Shown here in pieces: positions 36,136-43,974 of a stretch of DNA of 49,312 nt. Numbering within the stretch: position 1 is the stretch's first letter; every line of letters begins with the position of its first letter. The stretch covers positions 1 to 49,312 of the forward strand of contig CAZHVS010000022.1 of the NCBI GenBank assembly GCA_964536015.1. Reading direction: 5' to 3'. The position numbers and the translations under genes were made by a program. This DNA is from CAZHVS01 sp964536015 (lineage in GTDB: Bacteria; Bacteroidota; Ignavibacteria; Ignavibacteriales; Ignavibacteriaceae). The notes under the pieces are model-generated. The model worked only from the letters and a program-made list of their open reading frames with translations, made no database searches and was not told where the DNA came from.

Positions 36136-37068
36136 ATGGCTGTAGATATGAAAAAGAAAAGCTTAATCGAAATTCATCACCTGACTCTTGAAGAGATATG
36201 GCAAATTTTTGATTTAAGCAAGACTTTAAAGGAAAAAAGATTAACCGGTGAATCACATAAACTTCTAGATGGGAAAAAACTGGGAATGATTTTTTCAAAA
36301 CCTTCAACAAGAACAAGAGTCTCTTTTGAAGTTGGAATTTATGAATTGGGTGGTATCGGACTTTATTTCAATCAGAACGATCTTCAATTGAAAAAAAGCG
36401 AAAGTGTTTCTGACACTGCAAAAGTTCTTTCTCGTTATCTTGATGGAATAATGATTAGAACATTCGATCACCAGGATGTTATTGACCTTGCAAAACATGG
36501 TTCCATTCCAGTGATAAATGGTTTAACAGATTTACATCATCCTTGTCAGGTATTAACTGATCTTTTTACAGTTCTTGAAAAGAAAAGGACTTTACAGGGA
36601 TTAAAACTTGCATACATCGGAGATGGAAATAATATGGCTCACAGTTTATTGCATGGTTGTTCAAAAGTTGGAATGGATATAGCAATTGCATCTCCTTCAG
36701 GTTATACACCTGCTGATTTTGTTGTAAAAGAATCAATGGAAAATGCAAAATATATGGGAAGTAAAATTGAAATTCTTACTGATCCTGTTGCAGCAGTAAA
36801 AAATGCCGACATTGTTTACACTGATGTTTGGGCAAGTATGGGACAGGAAAAAGAAGCTGAAGATAGAAGGAAAAAATTCATAAAATTCCAGGTAAATCCA
36901 GAACTTGTAAAACATGCTAAAGAAGATTATATCTTTATGCATTGTCTGCCTGCTCATCGAGGTGATGAAGTTGTAGATGAAGTTGCTGATTCAGTGAATA
37001 GTGTAATCTTTGATGAAGCTGAAAACAGGCTGCATGTTCAAAAAGCAATTATGGCTTTAGTTATGTAA
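36136..37068 (+). CDS. argF: Ornithine carbamoyltransferase
   Basis: Catalyses carbamoyl phosphate plus ornithine to citrulline plus phosphate, or the reverse in catabolic systems. The 310-residue protein has the carbamoyl-phosphate loop STRTR (57-61), HPCQ (135-138), the ornithine-binding DVWASMG (230-236) and HCLPAHRG (269-276), all canonical for OTC. It is not the longer knotted YgeW type. Next to carbamate kinase, a catabolic ArcB-like role is as likely as arginine synthesis; sequence alone does not decide. RBS AAAGGA. Followed by a terminator hairpin. Confidence 0.93.
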   Translation: MAVDMKKKSLIEIHHLTLEEIWQIFDLSKTLKEKRLTGESHKLLDGKKLGMIFSKPSTRTRVSFEVGIYELGGIGLYFNQNDLQLKKSESVSDTAKVLSRYLDGIMIRTFDHQDVIDLAKHGSIPVINGLTDLHHPCQVLTDLFTVLEKKRTLQGLKLAYIGDGNNMAHSLLHGCSKVGMDIAIASPSGYTPADFVVKESMENAKYMGSKIEILTDPVAAVKNADIVYTDVWASMGQEKEAEDRRKKFIKFQVNPELVKHAKEDYIFMHCLPAHRGDEVVDEVADSVNSVIFDEAENRLHVQKAIMALVM

Positions 37069-37075
37069 ATTAATT

Positions 37076-37095
37076 GGCATCACAAAAGTGGTGCC
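37076..37095 (+). terminator. Hairpin terminator after ornithine carbamoyltransferase
   Basis: Stem arms GGCATCAC and GTGGTGCC (8 bp with one G-U pair) around an AAAA loop, followed by TTAGATTTTTA. It lies only 10 bp before the ATG of the next gene, so it could also shape that gene's leader. Confidence 0.75.
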
Positions 37096-37105
37096 TTAGA
37101 TTTTT

Positions 37106-38323
37106 ATGATGAAAATGTTTTCTAAAACAAGTTTATATTCTGCAATTATCATAATACTGATGATGCAGGTAATTGCGATTATTAATTTACCTCCGATAGG
37201 AATTGATAGTAGAGAGTATTTATCGTTAGGTAGAAGTTTACTTGAAGGGAAAGGTTATTCAATTACTAATTTTTACGAACCGGGTTCAGAATCTTTTAAT
37301 CAAGAAATTCCTTCGAGAATGCGACAGCCATTGTACCCATTATTTCTAATTCCTTTTTATTGGTTACCGGGTCAGAGTATTCTCTTTCTTCAAATTGTTC
37401 AATTAATTATAAACTTTTTAACTTTTTTACTTCTACTTAAATGTTCAAAGGAAGTGTTTGGTACAAAAGTATGGACATGGACTCCAGTTTTAATTGCATT
37501 ATACTATCCATTGTGGATTTCTTCTGCATATGTTTTAACAGAAGTATTATTTACTTTCTTAATAAGTATATCCATTTATTTTTTGATTAAATCAGTTAAA
37601 AGTAATAATAAAATCTTGTTTATTTTAACAGGTTTAAGTGTCGGAGCTACTTTTCTAACACGACCGATTGCATTACTAGTTGTTGGAGTCATATTATTCT
37701 CACTTATAATGTATTATGGATTTTGGAGCGGACTTAAGTTTTGGGGATTTTTATTAATTGGATTTTTATTAGTTACTTCTCCATGGGTAATTAGAAACGC
37801 AATTTCATTAAGAGAAGTTACTCCTTTCTCTAGTGATGGTGGATTTAATATTTGGGTAGGTGCCTTAAATCTTGATACCCTACCTCCACATGATGATCCT
37901 GAATTTCAAAGAATAGTTAGCAACAGTTACTATCATGAGAGATTTGCAAATGCTCGGTTTACTGAAGAAGGTATAAAAATTATTAAATCCAAGCCTCTAA
38001 AAACATTTTGGGATGGTTTAATTAGAATTCCTAAAACATGGTATTATCTTCCTGGAACGAAAAACCTAATTAATAAATTCTATTTTTTTATTCCTCTTAG
38101 CTTATTTCAATCCTCATTGGTTTTATTGGCAATTTATGGTTTTATAAGAAGTACAAAAAAAATAGCGTTACTTTTGATTATTCCGGCAATAAGTATTTCG
38201 ATGGTGTTTTTTATATCCTTAGGAATCGCAAGATATTTGATTCCAGCAATGCCTTTAGTCTTGTTACTGAGTGGTCAAGGTATTCAAGAAATAATATTAA
38301 ATATAAAGGAAGTTCATAAATGA
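37106..38323 (+). CDS. GT-C family glycosyltransferase (PMT/ArnT-like), multi-pass
   Basis: A 405-residue protein with about 10 membrane helices. The first loop carries IGIDSREYLSLGRSLLEGKGYS followed downstream by RMRQPLYPLFL, the layout of polyprenyl-phosphate-sugar dependent GT-C enzymes, with Asp34 the probable catalytic residue. Together with the following GT2 and GtrA genes it forms a three-gene set like phage and bacterial Gtr modules, where the GT-C moves the sugar to its acceptor outside the membrane. Starts at ATG-ATG 37106; overlaps the next gene by 4 bp. Confidence 0.82.
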   Translation: MMKMFSKTSLYSAIIIILMMQVIAIINLPPIGIDSREYLSLGRSLLEGKGYSITNFYEPGSESFNQEIPSRMRQPLYPLFLIPFYWLPGQSILFLQIVQLIINFLTFLLLLKCSKEVFGTKVWTWTPVLIALYYPLWISSAYVLTEVLFTFLISISIYFLIKSVKSNNKILFILTGLSVGATFLTRPIALLVVGVILFSLIMYYGFWSGLKFWGFLLIGFLLVTSPWVIRNAISLREVTPFSSDGGFNIWVGALNLDTLPPHDDPEFQRIVSNSYYHERFANARFTEEGIKIIKSKPLKTFWDGLIRIPKTWYYLPGTKNLINKFYFFIPLSLFQSSLVLLAIYGFIRSTKKIALLLIIPAISISMVFFISLGIARYLIPAMPLVLLLSGQGIQEIILNIKEVHK

Positions 38324-39036
38324 AATTATCTATTGTAATTCCCTGCTATAATGAAATTGCTACGATTCAAGAAATTATAAAGAGAGTAATGTCAACAGAG
38401 TTACTGTTTGAAAAAGAGGTGATAATTGTAGATGATTGTTCGAACGATGGGACAAGAGTTTTACTGGAATCTTTACAGGAGGAGTATAAAAGCATTAAAC
38501 TATTCTTTCATGAAAAGAATCAGGGGAAAGGAGCTGCCTTAAACACAGGGTTTAAAAATATTACAGGTGATTTGGTTATAATTCAAGATGCTGATTTGGA
38601 ATACGATCCTAATGAATATACTAAGTTAATTAAACCAATTATTGATGATAGAGCTGATGTGGTTTTTGGTTCAAGATTTATTGGATCGGAACCGCATAGA
38701 GTTTTATATTTTTGGCATTCGATGGGAAATAAACTTCTAACACTGATTTCGAATGCATTTACTAACTTAAATCTTACAGATGAAGCAGCTTGTTATAAAG
38801 TTTTTCGCACTGAAATTATTAAACAATTTGTTATAGAGGAAAAAAGATTCGGGATTGATCCAGAAGTTATTGCAAAAGTTGCAAAACTTGCAAAGAAAAA
38901 AAATTATAGAATTTATGAAGTTGGTATTTCTTATTTTGGAAGAACTTATAGCGAAGGGAAAAAAATTAATTGGAAAGATGGAGTCAGTGCAATTAGGTGT
39001 ATAATCAAATATAATCTTTTCAGGAGAACACCATAA
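38320..39036 (+). CDS. Polyprenyl-phosphate sugar synthase, GT2 (DPM1/GtrB-like)
   Basis: A 238-residue soluble GT-A enzyme of the dolichyl-phosphate-mannose-synthase type. Motifs: LSIVIPCYNE, VIIVDDCSNDGT, GKGAALNTGF, the metal-binding IIQDADLEYDP, GSRF and the end motif YEVGISYFGRTYSEGKKI. It would charge undecaprenyl phosphate with a sugar in the cytoplasm, for flipping by GtrA and use by the GT-C enzyme next door. It lacks the C-terminal membrane helices of classical GtrB. Sugar identity unknown. Confidence 0.92.
   Translation: MKLSIVIPCYNEIATIQEIIKRVMSTELLFEKEVIIVDDCSNDGTRVLLESLQEEYKSIKLFFHEKNQGKGAALNTGFKNITGDLVIIQDADLEYDPNEYTKLIKPIIDDRADVVFGSRFIGSEPHRVLYFWHSMGNKLLTLISNAFTNLNLTDEAACYKVFRTEIIKQFVIEEKRFGIDPEVIAKVAKLAKKKNYRIYEVGISYFGRTYSEGKKINWKDGVSAIRCIIKYNLFRRTP
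39022..39026 (+). promoter_or_regulatory. Ribosome binding site for the GtrA gene
   Basis: AGGAG inside the end of the GT2 gene. ATA (39033) and ATT (39036) are the only codons of the GtrA frame at a suitable distance (6 and 9 nt); the first conventional start, TTG 39093, has no such site. Confidence 0.5.
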
Positions 39037-39452
39037 TTCTAAATTTTAATTTTATAAAAGAAAAAGTAACTAAATCTTTAAACAGACAGATATTGCTTTT
39101 TCTAATTGTTGGTTCAATTTGCTTTTTATTTGATCTTGTTTTTCTTCTGTTTTTTAAAGAACTACTCGGAATAAATTTAATTTTAGCAACAGCTCTATCT
39201 TTTATTTCTGTCACATTCATAAACTACTATCTTAATATTAAGCTGATTTTTATAAATGGGAAATTTATTCCTGCCAAGGAAATATTCTTGTTCTATTTTT
39301 TTGCCTTTCTCGGTTTGATATACAACATTTTAATGATGAATTTACTGGCAGATTTTTTTCACTTATGGTATATCTATTCAAAAATTTTAATTTCCCTTTC
39401 TCTTGCCGCAATTAATTTCTCCATACGAAAATGGTTCTTATTTATTAAATAG
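39036..39452 (+). CDS. GtrA-like polyprenyl-phosphate-sugar flippase, probable non-ATG start
   Basis: A small four-helix membrane protein of the GtrA family, believed to flip the polyprenyl-linked sugar. Read from ATT 39036 it has 138 residues; the stretch before the first helix (FIKEKVTKSLNRQILLFLIVG) resembles the normal GtrA N-terminus. The first conventional start, TTG at 39093, would yield 119 residues beginning inside helix 1 and lacks a ribosome site. Helices at about 20-40, 46-66, 83-103 and 110-130, with NYYLNIKLIF in the usual place and a C-terminal RKWFLF. Confidence 0.82.
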   Translation: MLNFNFIKEKVTKSLNRQILLFLIVGSICFLFDLVFLLFFKELLGINLILATALSFISVTFINYYLNIKLIFINGKFIPAKEIFLFYFFAFLGLIYNILMMNLLADFFHLWYIYSKILISLSLAAINFSIRKWFLFIK

Positions 39453-39463
39453 CAAAATTCATA

Positions 39464-40513
39464 ATGGTAAATGAAAAGAAAAATAGTCTCACACCCGTCT
39501 GGCGAATAACAGCTTTGTGGGCTTTTAGTGAGGCAGCCTTTGGGGGAATACTGCATGCATTTAGAATTCCCTTTACTGGATTATTTGTTGGTGGAGCAGC
39601 CGCAATTTTTATTTGTCTTATTACATATTTTTCGCAAAACAAATATGAGGTTATTCGATCAACTGTTCTTGTAATACTTATAAAATTAATCATTAGTCCA
39701 CATACACCAATAATTGCTCACATTGCTGTTTTTATTGAAGGAGTTATTGGACAATTATTATTTTTAACAAAAAGATTTTATAAAACGTCTGCATTTTTTA
39801 CGGGTTTATTTGTGCTGGTTTATTCGGCAGCACAAAAATTACTTTTTCTGACAATAGTTTTTGGAAATACACTATGGAAATCAATCGACCTTTTTTTTGA
39901 ATATATTCTTAAGCAGTTCATGGTAAATCCAAAGCTAATCAATAGTATTAGTCTAAGTGCCATATTAGTCATAACATATTCGTTATTACATATTATTGCA
40001 GGAGTTTTAGTGGGAATAATTGGTGGAAAAGTTCCTGATTGGATACAATCTGAAAAACTTAGACTTAATAATGAAGAAAATCAGTATCGATCTTCTGATA
40101 GAACAAATTCATTTAATATTGTAAATAGCAAAAAGAAATGGTGGAAGAAAAAATTCTATATTGTAATATTTGGTTTTATTATTATTATGCTTGTGCTTAC
40201 ATATTTTAATCCTCAGTGGGGTAAAAATCAATTTGGCGAAGTATTAATAATGTTAATCAGAGCAGTTTCAATAATTATTGTTTGGTTTTATTTCGTTTCA
40301 CCTTTGCTAACAAAATATTTTACAAGAAAATTGAAAGAAAAAGAACTCTCATATACTTCTGAACTAACTTTAACAATAAACACTTTTCCACTTTTGAAAT
40401 CAATAGTATCATATAGCTGGAAATTATCAAAAAATGAAAGAAGTTTTAAAAGGATTAAATTGTTTTTATCAATGCTTTTTATCCTGTTGCTAACAGTTGA
40501 AACAGACGTATGA
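39464..40513 (+). CDS. Polytopic membrane protein of unknown function (transporter-like)
   Basis: A 349-residue integral membrane protein. The first about 195 residues form five or six helices with small-residue-rich segments (FSEAAFGGILHAF, GLFVGGAAAIF, HIAVFIEGVIGQLLF), a style seen in ECF-transporter substrate components. A charged loop (200-228) follows, then two helices and an amphipathic region (TLTINTFPLLKSIVSYSWKL) faintly like a T component. I cannot name a family. It overlaps the P-loop NTPase gene by 4 bp, so the two probably act together. Its neighbours encode a molybdenum hydroxylase system, making a role in cofactor or substrate uptake conceivable. Confidence 0.7.
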   Translation: MVNEKKNSLTPVWRITALWAFSEAAFGGILHAFRIPFTGLFVGGAAAIFICLITYFSQNKYEVIRSTVLVILIKLIISPHTPIIAHIAVFIEGVIGQLLFLTKRFYKTSAFFTGLFVLVYSAAQKLLFLTIVFGNTLWKSIDLFFEYILKQFMVNPKLINSISLSAILVITYSLLHIIAGVLVGIIGGKVPDWIQSEKLRLNNEENQYRSSDRTNSFNIVNSKKKWWKKKFYIVIFGFIIIMLVLTYFNPQWGKNQFGEVLIMLIRAVSIIIVWFYFVSPLLTKYFTRKLKEKELSYTSELTLTINTFPLLKSIVSYSWKLSKNERSFKRIKLFLSMLFILLLTVETDV

Positions 40514-40986
40514 TAAAAAATATATTTGTATATAGCGCACCGATAAAAACTGGTAAAACATCTAACCTGATGAGGTGGGCTACACTAGAAAAATATGTTG
40601 CTGGAATTTTACAACCTGTGGTTAACGGTAAACGATTTTTATATGATATAACTGGTAGAGAATTAAAAGAATTTCAGGTGCAATCAGAATCTAAAGATAC
40701 TGTTTCTATTGGGAATTACATTTTTTCGATAAATGCATTTTCGTGGGCAAATGAAAAAATAAAAAATCTTTTTAGAAAAGATTATAAATGGTTAATAATT
40801 GATGAAGTAGGAAAGCTCGAAATAGGAAATAAAGGTTTAATTGAATCTGTTGAGTTTGTAATTGCAAATGCTCACTTAAAACCATCAACTAACTTTTTAT
40901 TTGTAGTTCGAGATACTTTGTTCAAAGAATTTATTGATAAATTTCATATTGCGAAAGATGAAATACAATATTTCGAGTATAGGTAA
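40510..40986 (+). CDS. THEP1-like P-loop nucleoside-triphosphatase
   Basis: A 158-residue P-loop NTPase. Walker A is APIKTGKTSNL (10-20) with Lys16; Walker B with the family-like tail is WLIIDEVGKLEI (94-105). The arrangement, including AGILQP after the first helix, matches the THEP1/NTPase_1 family, whose physiological role is uncertain. Translationally coupled (4-bp overlap) to the membrane protein. Its size is similar to MobB-type and selenium-hydroxylase accessory P-loop proteins, but their specific motifs were not recognised. Confidence 0.78.
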   Translation: MIKNIFVYSAPIKTGKTSNLMRWATLEKYVAGILQPVVNGKRFLYDITGRELKEFQVQSESKDTVSIGNYIFSINAFSWANEKIKNLFRKDYKWLIIDEVGKLEIGNKGLIESVEFVIANAHLKPSTNFLFVVRDTLFKEFIDKFHIAKDEIQYFEYR

Positions 40987-41044
40987 GTGTAAATTTCATA
41001 ATTTTGTATAAAGAATTTTTAAAATTAAAATTTGTTGGATTAAA

Positions 41045-42508
41045 ATGAATAAATGGAAATGGAAAATAGAAAACACCGAAAACTTAAAACGTACTATTAC
41101 TCGCTGTAAAGAAAAGGGGATTATATTACCTACATTTCATCAGCTGAAGCATCCTGAAACAATTCCTTCAAAGATACAGAAAGAACTTGAAAAAATAGAA
41201 ATCAATGATATTCATCCGCTAAATCTCTTCAGGATAAACTGGAAGAATGATCCATTAACAAAAAAAATTGGAGAAATTAATTTTGTTGAAATTCCTAAAG
41301 AAATAACAGGAGTAAAAGCAAGAATAATCGGATTAGTAGGGAAACATTTTCCAACTGGAGCACATAAAGTAGGAGCAACTTACGGATGTCTTGTCCCATA
41401 TTTGGTAACAGGTCGTTTTAATCCCGATTACCATAAAGCTGTTTGGCCATCAACAGGAAATTATTGTAGAGGAGGAGCATTCAACTCGGCTTTACTATCT
41501 GTTCATGCAGTTGCTATTTTACCGGAAGAAATGAGTAAAGAAAGATTCGATTGGTTAAAAGAGATTGGTGCGGAAGTATATGCAACCTATGGCTGCGAAA
41601 GCAATGTAAAAGAAATATATGATAAATGTCATGAACTTCAAGCCAAAAGTGACGAGTACTTGATTTTCAACCAATTTGATCAATTTGGAAATACCATTTG
41701 GCACTACGAAATTACTGGATACACTATAGAAACACTATTTAATCAGCTAAAGAAAGACGGACAACGATTAAGTGGATTTGTCAGTGCAACAGGTTCTGCG
41801 GGAACTATTGGTGCTGGAGATTATCTTCGTGAAAAATATCCTTTGATAAAAATTCTAGCATCCGAAGCATTACAATGTCCAACTTTATTAATGAATGGAT
41901 TTGGTGCACACAGAATTGAAGGTATTGGAGATAAACATATTCCGTGGATTCATAACGTTAAAAATACAGACGCAGTGACTGCAATTGATGATGAAGACCC
42001 TTTGCGCATTTTAAGATTATTCAACGAGGATGAAGGCAAAAAATTTCTTTCTCAAATTGGTGTGAATCAATCTACAACAGGTTCATTACCACAACTTGGC
42101 ATTTCAAGCATAAGTAATATGATTAGCGCTATTAAAATGGTAAAGCATTACGAGTTCAATGAGAATGATGTTGTTTTTACAATTTTTACAGACTCAGTTG
42201 AAATGTATAGATCACGTTTAAAAGAAATGAATGAAGAATGGGGAGAGTATTCATTAAAACAAGCAGAAATAGATTGGCATTCAGTTTTGATAAAACAAAA
42301 AACTGATTACTTCAAAGAATTGACTTACACAGATAAAAAAACAATTCACAATTTGAAATACTTTACTTGGGTTGAACAACAGGGAAAATCCGTTGAAGAA
42401 CTTAATGCTCAATGGTATGATGACAATTATTGGAAAGAGAGATTTTCGGTTGTGCCTGAATGGGATAATTTAATTAATGATTTTAATTCACAAACTGGTC
42501 TGAGATAA
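41045..42508 (+). CDS. PLP-dependent fold-type II enzyme (lyase/synthase-like)
   Basis: A 487-residue tryptophan-synthase-beta superfamily enzyme. The cofactor lysine is expected at Lys108 in PTGAHKVGATYG, close to the TrpB motif TGAHK; the substrate-binding STGNYCRGGA follows, and the phosphate cup is GSAGT at 250-254 in SATGSAGTIGAGD. About 95 residues past the usual end (YFTWVEQQGKSVEELNAQWY) form an extra C-terminal part. It differs from diaminopropionate ammonia-lyase (YgeX), threonine synthase and cysteine synthase patterns. In this nitrogen-catabolic cluster a lyase acting on an amino acid released from ring opening is plausible but unproven. Confidence 0.82.
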   Translation: MNKWKWKIENTENLKRTITRCKEKGIILPTFHQLKHPETIPSKIQKELEKIEINDIHPLNLFRINWKNDPLTKKIGEINFVEIPKEITGVKARIIGLVGKHFPTGAHKVGATYGCLVPYLVTGRFNPDYHKAVWPSTGNYCRGGAFNSALLSVHAVAILPEEMSKERFDWLKEIGAEVYATYGCESNVKEIYDKCHELQAKSDEYLIFNQFDQFGNTIWHYEITGYTIETLFNQLKKDGQRLSGFVSATGSAGTIGAGDYLREKYPLIKILASEALQCPTLLMNGFGAHRIEGIGDKHIPWIHNVKNTDAVTAIDDEDPLRILRLFNEDEGKKFLSQIGVNQSTTGSLPQLGISSISNMISAIKMVKHYEFNENDVVFTIFTDSVEMYRSRLKEMNEEWGEYSLKQAEIDWHSVLIKQKTDYFKELTYTDKKTIHNLKYFTWVEQQGKSVEELNAQWYDDNYWKERFSVVPEWDNLINDFNSQTGLR

Positions 42509-43966
42509 TTGGGATCCGAAAAAAAAGTTCTGAAAAGAATAAAGAACGTTTTTATTTCAACTAATGAAAATTATTTTCAACTTTGTGAAATTGAGTTTGA
42601 TGAACAAATTGCAAAGATTACTCCTGTTACTGACTTCCAAATAAACTGGAAAGAAATTGATACGCTTGATAAAAGAAGTTTGTTTATCAAAGATTTTCCT
42701 TCTACAGTAAAAAAAGAAAATGAAATTGATGGAGAATTCTTAATATTAATTCCAGGAGGAATTGACCCTCATGTTCATTTTAATTCTCCCGGTTTTGAAG
42801 AACGAGAAGATTTTGAGCACGCATCTTTAGCAGCAGCATCTGGGGGAACAACAACAATTATAGATATGCCATGCACTTCGCTGCCTCCTATTACTAATAA
42901 AGCAAACTTGCTCAACAAATTAAAATATATTGAAAACAAAAGTTACATTGACTATGCATTCTTTGGTGGTGTGTGCGGAAATAATTTTTCCAATCAGCAG
43001 GTTAAACACTTTATTAAAGAACTTGCAGAAGCGGGTGTCGCTGGATATAAAGCTTATTTAGTTTCAGGAATGCAAACTTTTACTGATTTGGATAAAGTAC
43101 AAATGTTGTTCGCTGCTAAAGTAATTGCCAAAACTGGAAAGCCGCTTTTAGTCCATGCAGAGGATAAAAATCTTGTTATTGGCAGACAAAAATATTTTCA
43201 ATATCAATTAAAAAATGATTGGGAGGATTATTGTAAAGCAAGAGATGTTGAAGCAGAAGTTGAAGCGGTTAAAACAATGATTTCAATAGCTGAATCTACA
43301 AAGTGTAAAATTCATATTGTTCATCTTAGTTCAGCTAAAGCCATTGAATTGATAAGAAATGCTCATCGCAAAAATATTTCAATTAGTGCAGAAACCTGTC
43401 CGCATTATCTGCATTTTACTCAAAAAGATTTTCAAAATGCTTCAATAAAAAATTTTCTTAAAACGGCTCCTCCTGTTAAAAATGAAGAAGATAAGAATGC
43501 ATTATGGGAAGCACTTGCAGATAATACAATATCTTTTGTTACGACTGATCATGCAGGTTGTAATCCATTAAAAGAAAAATCTTCAACTAATTTTTGGGAT
43601 GTATATGGAGGTATTCCGGGAGTTGAACATAGAGTTGCTTTTCTTTTAAGTGAAGGATTTCTTAAAAACAGAATATCTATGGAAAAAACAATTCAGCATC
43701 TTTCTGTAAATGCTGCTGAATTTTTTCAATTAAAAAACAAAGGGAAAATTCAAACAGGGTATGATGCTGACTTTTGTTTAGTTAATTTATGGAAAAGCAA
43801 GCTTGTAAATGCCGAACAAATGCACTCAAAAGGGAAGTACACACCATTTGAGGGGACAACATTTAATGCATTAGTAGAAAAAACTTTTTTAAGAGGTAAT
43901 CTTGTTGTCGGGAAAATCGATGAGCATGTAAAAAAATATTCTGGCAAGTTTTTGAAAATTAATTAG
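42509..43966 (+). CDS. Allantoinase/dihydropyrimidinase-type cyclic amidohydrolase
   Basis: A 485-residue metal-dependent hydrolase that opens cyclic amides. Metal ligands fit the family: His88 and His90 (DPHVHF), carbamylated Lys181 (GYKAYL), His216 (LLVHAE), His272 (IVHLSS) and Asp347 (TTDHAG). CPHYL (297-301) and the FWDVYGGIPGVEHR segment resemble allantoinase and the dihydroorotase complex type more than true dihydroorotase. The first about 80 residues are a long beta-sandwich part. Start is TTG 42509, directly after the PLP-enzyme stop, with no other good start in frame. Substrate could be allantoin, a hydantoin or a related ring. Confidence 0.88.
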   Translation: MGSEKKVLKRIKNVFISTNENYFQLCEIEFDEQIAKITPVTDFQINWKEIDTLDKRSLFIKDFPSTVKKENEIDGEFLILIPGGIDPHVHFNSPGFEEREDFEHASLAAASGGTTTIIDMPCTSLPPITNKANLLNKLKYIENKSYIDYAFFGGVCGNNFSNQQVKHFIKELAEAGVAGYKAYLVSGMQTFTDLDKVQMLFAAKVIAKTGKPLLVHAEDKNLVIGRQKYFQYQLKNDWEDYCKARDVEAEVEAVKTMISIAESTKCKIHIVHLSSAKAIELIRNAHRKNISISAETCPHYLHFTQKDFQNASIKNFLKTAPPVKNEEDKNALWEALADNTISFVTTDHAGCNPLKEKSSTNFWDVYGGIPGVEHRVAFLLSEGFLKNRISMEKTIQHLSVNAAEFFQLKNKGKIQTGYDADFCLVNLWKSKLVNAEQMHSKGKYTPFEGTTFNALVEKTFLRGNLVVGKIDEHVKKYSGKFLKIN

Positions 43967-43974
43967 AGTAAAAA

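Noticed and set aside
36136..37068. YgeW-type knotted carbamoyltransferase
   Set aside because: The protein has 310 residues with canonical OTC substrate motifs; YgeW proteins are longer.
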